A DNA stretch of 58,575 nucleotides, from positions 1-58,575 of IMG/VR virus record IMGVR_UViG_3300031669_000031. The stretch is one strand, 5' to 3'. Of this stretch, positions 54,417 through 58,575 are shown one piece after another; the stretch's first letter is position 1; every line of letters starts with the position of its first letter. The position numbers were made by a program, and so were the translations under genes. Below the pieces are notes generated by a model. That model had not been told where the DNA came from. It saw only the letters and a program-made list of their open reading frames with translations, and did not search any database. This stretch comes from a virus.

Positions 54417-56296
54417 TGGAAACAATAGATCTCGATGTAATTCTCGATGGGACGGTACTATTTCAATTAGGGTACAAAGCATCCAATTATGCTAATCTTC
54501 CTGCAGCGATAGCTGCTATTAGTACTACTCCCGGTACTCTATATATTGATTCTTCGCAGTCAGTAACTGACGATTTAGTAATCCCTGAAACACTATCAGT
54601 TGTTATTTTAAAACCAGGACTGCTAACGATTAGCAGTGGAAAGACATTAACCATAAATGGACCTTTTGATGCCGGAATTTATCAGGTATTTTCAGGAGCA
54701 GGATCTGTTTCTTTCAGTGGCAATAAATATTTACAAGAAGTTTATCCTGAGTGGTGGGGAGCTATTGCTGATGGGATTACTGATTGCACTATTTCAATTC
54801 AGGCAGCAGTGGATTCCTTTGATAGCGTTTGCTTCTCTGAAGGAACTTATCTAAGTGATACCGTAACCTTGAACGAAAACAATTCTCTTTATGGGCGGGG
54901 ATCTCTGTCAATAATCAAGCAGAATGCCATTACAGGAAGTAGTTACGGAACACTATATGTAAATTCCGGTTCATCCAGTACATATATTGACAATATTTCT
55001 ATTAAAGATCTGCAGGTATTGGGAAATGTAGCAGTTGATGGGTTTTCTCAGTTTCAGCATTTGATAAGTCTGAATGGAGTTAGCAATGTGAATATCAAAA
55101 ATTGTCTCATTAAAGGATTTCGGGGTGACGGTATATATATAGGATCGGGTGTAACCGGTGGTGATGAAAGGCATAATAAGAATGTAAAAATTGAAAATTG
55201 CACTATTGACGGAGTTAATAAAGACAATCGAAATGGAATCAGCGTTATTGATTGCAATAACTTGATCGTACAAAAGTGCATATTTCAGAATTGCACAAGA
55301 GCTGATATGCCCGGGGCTATTGATATTGAACCAGATAATAATGTATTTCATATAGCAAAAAATATTAAAGTTATAGGTAACAGCTTCTATAACATCGGTG
55401 GCAATGTGGCGATTGTCTCATTGGTATTTAATCTTGCAACCTTTACAGTACAGCCTGAATTATTTGTTGTCGCAGGTAATACTTTTGATGATTCAACAGC
55501 CTTATGTGCTGTCGGCTTTTTTAATAATGCCATTTATGCCAGACCATTTAATCTCTCTATTATTGGTAATACTTCTCGTATTGCATTATTTCAGGGATAC
55601 ACTTATCTCAGAGGCCTTTCAATCATTGGGAACACAATGTATAAAGCCGATTGCTATTTCGGGTATAACTCCACTGATATTTGTAATAACATGGTATTTA
55701 GTGGAAATGTTATTTACGGAAATGCCTCTGGAAGTGGAATGGTTATAAGGGGTGCTGATGGAGTAGTAATTAATAATAACACTTTCAATTATATAGTTGA
55801 CTATGCAATTCAGATAGGTCATGCTACTGATGCAGTTGTCACAAATTGCAATATCTCAAACAACATATTCTTGAATATTACAGGCACTGGTTATGCAGTT
55901 CTCACAAACGGAGGAGTAAGCGGAGCATCTTGCGTATATAAAAATAATATTGGAGGGGCTGCTCATAATTTCCCTGCTTGGCTCAATGATGATTGTGGAG
56001 TGGTCATAAATGGCACTTCTGCAGTATCTTTTAATAGCGCTACTTTGCCAGATTCATTTCCAGTGGGAATATGTACTTGCATCATTAATGGAGACACAGG
56101 AGTACCAAGCACAGGAGCCTATCAGGGGACTTTAATAAATTATCGCTTTGCATGGAGTGGAGGAGCGTATGAGAAATTTACATACCAGCATTACTATTCT
56201 GCAAATAATTCTGTTGACCCTGACAGTTTCTATATCAGAAAACGAAATGCAGGAGCTAATACATGGACTGCATGGTATAAAGTAACTGGAGTATAA
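54416..56296 (+). CDS. Tailspike with right-handed beta-helix (pectate-lyase-like)
   Basis: A 626-residue protein. An N-terminal adaptor (about 1-105) precedes EVYPEWWGAIADGITDCTIS (about residue 110), the usual entry to phage pectate-lyase-type beta-helices. Then come about 18 repeats of the form VxIxNCxIxG (for example NVNIKNCLIKGF, NVKIENCTIDGV) to about residue 520. The C-terminal NYRFAWSGGAYEKFTYQHYY to TWTAWYKV is a receptor-binding cap. It probably binds or cleaves a host surface polysaccharide. Confidence 0.75.
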   Translation: METIDLDVILDGTVLFQLGYKASNYANLPAAIAAISTTPGTLYIDSSQSVTDDLVIPETLSVVILKPGLLTISSGKTLTINGPFDAGIYQVFSGAGSVSFSGNKYLQEVYPEWWGAIADGITDCTISIQAAVDSFDSVCFSEGTYLSDTVTLNENNSLYGRGSLSIIKQNAITGSSYGTLYVNSGSSSTYIDNISIKDLQVLGNVAVDGFSQFQHLISLNGVSNVNIKNCLIKGFRGDGIYIGSGVTGGDERHNKNVKIENCTIDGVNKDNRNGISVIDCNNLIVQKCIFQNCTRADMPGAIDIEPDNNVFHIAKNIKVIGNSFYNIGGNVAIVSLVFNLATFTVQPELFVVAGNTFDDSTALCAVGFFNNAIYARPFNLSIIGNTSRIALFQGYTYLRGLSIIGNTMYKADCYFGYNSTDICNNMVFSGNVIYGNASGSGMVIRGADGVVINNNTFNYIVDYAIQIGHATDAVVTNCNISNNIFLNITGTGYAVLTNGGVSGASCVYKNNIGGAAHNFPAWLNDDCGVVINGTSAVSFNSATLPDSFPVGICTCIINGDTGVPSTGAYQGTLINYRFAWSGGAYEKFTYQHYYSANNSVDPDSFYIRKRNAGANTWTAWYKVTGV

Positions 56297-56315
56297 ACGA
56301 TTAACAAATATTATA

Positions 56316-57050
56316 ATGGAAGCAAAATTTAACATTAATCGATCAACACTGGTAGATGTAACTGGTCACGATTTTATCGATTACCTGGTAGCAAAAACAC
56401 TGACCAAAAAGATTGATACTAATGTGGCAACAATAACTTGCGACAGGGCACATAAGCGGATTCCCGGGGATGTGGTTTTTATCTTTGGGCTTACTACTAC
56501 TTTGGAGTATAATGGTTACTTTAAAATCTCAGCTGTATCAGCAGATGGATTAGCGTTCTCATATGCACTAACTCATGCTGACGATGCCGAGAATGTTGAT
56601 CTTGGAGGAGAGATACATGATCCTATTGGTAAAGATGGGAAGACATTCTTCATAAGATCGGCTGCAGGGAATATCTGTTATAGCCTTGCGGGGAATATAG
56701 CCATAAAGACAGCAACAAAGAAGATCATATCAAATGTTGCGACCATCACTACACAGGGACCTCATGGCTTGCATGTAGGGAATACGGTTATGATAAGCGG
56801 ATTGGGTGGAGATCATGCTGCAGATTATAATATCTACGCAACAGTTACAGCTGTCTCTGCACCTAACTCATTCTCATATGCACTAACTCATGCTGACGAT
56901 GCCGAGAATGTTGATGCAGGAGGGTGTGTAGATGAATGCGTTTTAAAGACTGTAGCAGCACAGGTTAACTACATTGATCCTGAGATTTGCCGCAAAATAT
57001 TTAAAACAGGAACTACAGCAACCGGGATTTATGTAGGTTATGGGATATAG
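56316..57050 (+). CDS. Virion protein with two tandem beta modules (244 aa)
   Basis: Two copies of the module fill about residues 28-105 and 125-205: VATITCDRAHKRIPGDVVF to FSYALTHADDAENVD, and VATITTQGPHGLHVGNTVM to the same FSYALTHADDAENVD. Ends look like those of a small virion or decoration protein. The duplicated DNA (TCATATGCACTAACTCATGC and beyond, near 56560 and 56875) is identical over about 40 bases, which indicates recent duplication or gene conversion. Confidence 0.55.
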   Translation: MEAKFNINRSTLVDVTGHDFIDYLVAKTLTKKIDTNVATITCDRAHKRIPGDVVFIFGLTTTLEYNGYFKISAVSADGLAFSYALTHADDAENVDLGGEIHDPIGKDGKTFFIRSAAGNICYSLAGNIAIKTATKKIISNVATITTQGPHGLHVGNTVMISGLGGDHAADYNIYATVTAVSAPNSFSYALTHADDAENVDAGGCVDECVLKTVAAQVNYIDPEICRKIFKTGTTATGIYVGYGI

Positions 57051-57052
57051 TC

Positions 57053-57226
57053 ATGGAGTTGATTAATAGTTGGAGGTCAACTGTAAAACAGGGAGGCAAG
57101 ATCTCAGTGAAAGTCAGGTTTGGAAAGATTACGTTTTTTGATATATATATTGACAAGCCAAAGAAACGATGGGGCATAACGATATTAAACATTGGGATTA
57201 AAAACAGTTTGCAAAAACAGAAATAA
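57053..57226 (+). CDS. Small basic protein (57 aa)
   Basis: A 57-codon frame starting MELINSWRSTVKQGGKI. It fills the gap between two virion genes with a 2-base separation on either side, which supports it. The product is basic with three short beta strands (SVKVRFGKITFFDIYIDKP). No family is recognised. Confidence 0.5.
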   Translation: MELINSWRSTVKQGGKISVKVRFGKITFFDIYIDKPKKRWGITILNIGIKNSLQKQK

Positions 57227-57228
57227 AG

Positions 57229-58062
57229 ATGGCAAATTACATTTATGATGCTGATGAGCAACTTTATCATAACTTGCAGGAGTTTGTTGATGCACTTGCC
57301 AGTGAGACCGGAGATACCTATCTAATGTTATTTGCCCTTCCAATAGAAGCTCTGTTTGAGAAGATTAAGAGAAGGTCCGCACTTAGAGGGAAATTAGCCA
57401 TAGACAACCAGGGTAAGTCACAGCTTGAACATTTCCAGATCACAGAAGATGAGAGAGACATTTACCTTGACTTTCTTCAATCAGGATCAGCGAATATATT
57501 TAAAAGCATATCAGGATTCTCCAAAACCCTGCATGGGGCATTCCGGTTTAATGCAAACTTCGGAGATCCCGAATTTGGAGGGATCATAACAGCAGTCAGC
57601 ATAGATGGGCTAACAATTACTGATAGTACTCTATCTATGGTAGTGAACGAATATGCCGGGATGAAACTTGTTATCGCCAGTGCAGGGATATACGAGAATA
57701 TGGAGAGAACTATTGTTTCAAATACTGCAACAGAATTTGTTATTAACGAAGCATTCCCGGCGAATCTTACCACTTATGAATATTTCATAACAGCACAGAC
57801 GGAGAAGTGTATATTGATATATTCGTCAATGGATGTAGAGCAATTTGATACTAATGTAATTATTGGGATTGAAGCATTACTGGAAAAGACACTGATTGGG
57901 ACTGTACTAAGAGATTGGTACCTGATTAATCGATTCATGGATGACTATGGAATTGAAGAAGGGTTACTTAAAAATGACATCTCTGATCTGAGGATGCATT
58001 ATTTCCAAAGCAGGAAACCGGCCAGGGCAACAGAATTTTTTAATGATAACGATATTGATTAA
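57229..58062 (+). CDS. Virion protein, unknown (277 aa)
   Basis: A 277-residue protein. A helical N-terminus is followed by a beta domain (about residues 115-190) of the type seen in phage structural proteins (GIITAVSIDGLTITDSTL, MERTIVSNTATEFVINEAF), and then a helical C-terminal region. Position suggests a tail or decoration protein. No specific family is recognised. Confidence 0.5.
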   Translation: MANYIYDADEQLYHNLQEFVDALASETGDTYLMLFALPIEALFEKIKRRSALRGKLAIDNQGKSQLEHFQITEDERDIYLDFLQSGSANIFKSISGFSKTLHGAFRFNANFGDPEFGGIITAVSIDGLTITDSTLSMVVNEYAGMKLVIASAGIYENMERTIVSNTATEFVINEAFPANLTTYEYFITAQTEKCILIYSSMDVEQFDTNVIIGIEALLEKTLIGTVLRDWYLINRFMDDYGIEEGLLKNDISDLRMHYFQSRKPARATEFFNDNDID

Positions 58063-58068
58063 ACGGAC

Positions 58069-58401
58069 ATGAGTATAACAGGAGTCAGATGTTCATTAAG
58101 TACCCTTGATACTCTCGTCAGATACAGACCAGGGTTAATAACATATACAGATGAAGAAATGAAATATCCAATACAGACAGTCGATCTTGAAGCTGATGTT
58201 GTACTCCCTGTCTCTACATCGATTACAACTAAGCCATATAACATCTTTCTTTTCCTCTTTAACGCAGGTACGGAAAGATGGGATAATATTACTCAGAGTG
58301 TTGATATCTCTGTTGCAATCCCCGAAGGAGAGACAACTTATACCGTTTACATCTTATCCGGAGCTCCGCTATCTAGTGTTGACCTTTTAATTCTATACTA
58401 A
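58069..58401 (+). CDS. Virion protein, unknown (110 aa)
   Basis: A 110-residue protein, mostly beta strands (ITTKPYNIFLFLFNAGTERW, SVDISVAIPEGETTYTVYIL), resembling a small immunoglobulin-like or decoration domain. Its stop overlaps the next start as TAATG. Confidence 0.5.
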   Translation: MSITGVRCSLSTLDTLVRYRPGLITYTDEEMKYPIQTVDLEADVVLPVSTSITTKPYNIFLFLFNAGTERWDNITQSVDISVAIPEGETTYTVYILSGAPLSSVDLLILY

Positions 58402-58575
58402 TGAAAAAATTACAATTAATAATTATATTTCTGGTTCTTGCGGTATTCTGCTATGGACAAGTTCCGCTTTATAAAAACCTTGAGATAAGAAAACCAGCTC
58501 CTCAATTTTGGGGAAATGGTACAGGAGCACAGCTTAAGTTATATAATTCTACAATAACTGAAAGTGACGGCAAAT
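58401..58575 (+). CDS. Secreted protein, N-terminal part only
   Basis: The gene runs off the right edge. The visible 58 residues start with a Sec signal peptide (MKKLQLIIIFLVLAVFCYGQ), followed by PAPQFWGNGTGAQLKLYNST. Presence of a signal peptide on a gene in the virion block is unusual. It may be an envelope or lysis protein, or a virion protein with a cleaved leader. Confidence 0.55.
   Translation, partial: MKKLQLIIIFLVLAVFCYGQVPLYKNLEIRKPAPQFWGNGTGAQLKLYNSTITESDGK

Noticed and set aside
1-58575. Assignment to crAss-like phages
   Set aside because: Capsid type and host fit loosely, but the strand layout, the lack of giant RNA polymerase proteins, and the P22-like portal order give no firm support. 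No family-level name is justified without searches.

Overview
This window is a segment of a double-stranded DNA tailed phage (or prophage) that infects a Bacteroidetes host. The host call rests on promoters of the Bacteroidetes primary sigma factor type (TTTG, about 19-20 bases, TAnnTTTG) at 2005-2035, 40706-40737 and 44046-44077. AT-rich leaders mostly replace Shine-Dalgarno sites, and many products are of Bacteroidetes-phage type. A P22-like portal, a beta-propeller tail nozzle and giant ejected proteins suggest a short-tailed (podovirus-like) virion. There is no integrase. Both window ends cut through genes.

Layout. 1-1897 (+): end of a papain-like protease, a GIY-YIG endonuclease, a holin-like membrane protein and a secreted barrel-like protein, possibly a lysis/envelope cassette. 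1898-2040: a bidirectional terminator and a predicted small RNA with its own promoter. 2051-18440 (-): the early operon, read leftward from about 18.45 kb. It holds many small unknown proteins often joined by ATGA overlaps, a DnaC-like loader, a DUF1376-type initiator, a DnaA-domain-IV-like protein, RecT, a Rad50/SbcC-like ATPase, a metallo-beta-lactamase-fold protein and two HNH endonucleases. 18441-19236: no gene; repeat arrays and an AT-rich tract that look like a replication origin and operator region. 19485-23220 (-): tail nozzle, a LAGLIDADG endonuclease and an HTH protein. 23354-40687 (+): internal virion proteins, a 3986-residue polyvalent protein, GIY-YIG endonuclease, portal and virion transglycosylase. 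40688-41605 (+): promoter, terminator, tRNA-Met, a large structured RNA and an HNH endonuclease. 41571-48853 (-): terminase with an intein, DNA adenine methylase and recombination nucleases. 48985-58575 (+): scaffold, capsid, connectors, tailspike and other virion proteins.

How it works together. The loader, initiator and DnaA-like protein probably act at the repeat-rich origin. RecT, Rad50-like, NinB-like, VRR-NUC and HNH/NinG-like proteins form a recombination set. Terminase, portal, scaffold and capsid build and fill the head, and the polyvalent protein with the 23-25 kb proteins is probably ejected with DNA.

Most notable signals. (1) All three HNH homing-endonuclease genes are preceded by intergenic RNAs that can form pseudoknots with long perfect stems, the largest (40924-41095) combining kissing loops with a pseudoknotted terminator. 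(2) A tRNA acceptor/T-arm minihelix lies between two early genes. (3) A predicted three-hairpin small RNA has its own promoter. (4) A shared GACAAAA(A)WGACA box occurs at all three divergent promoter regions. (5) Homing elements are very dense. All structures were found by eye; no folding or database search was run.
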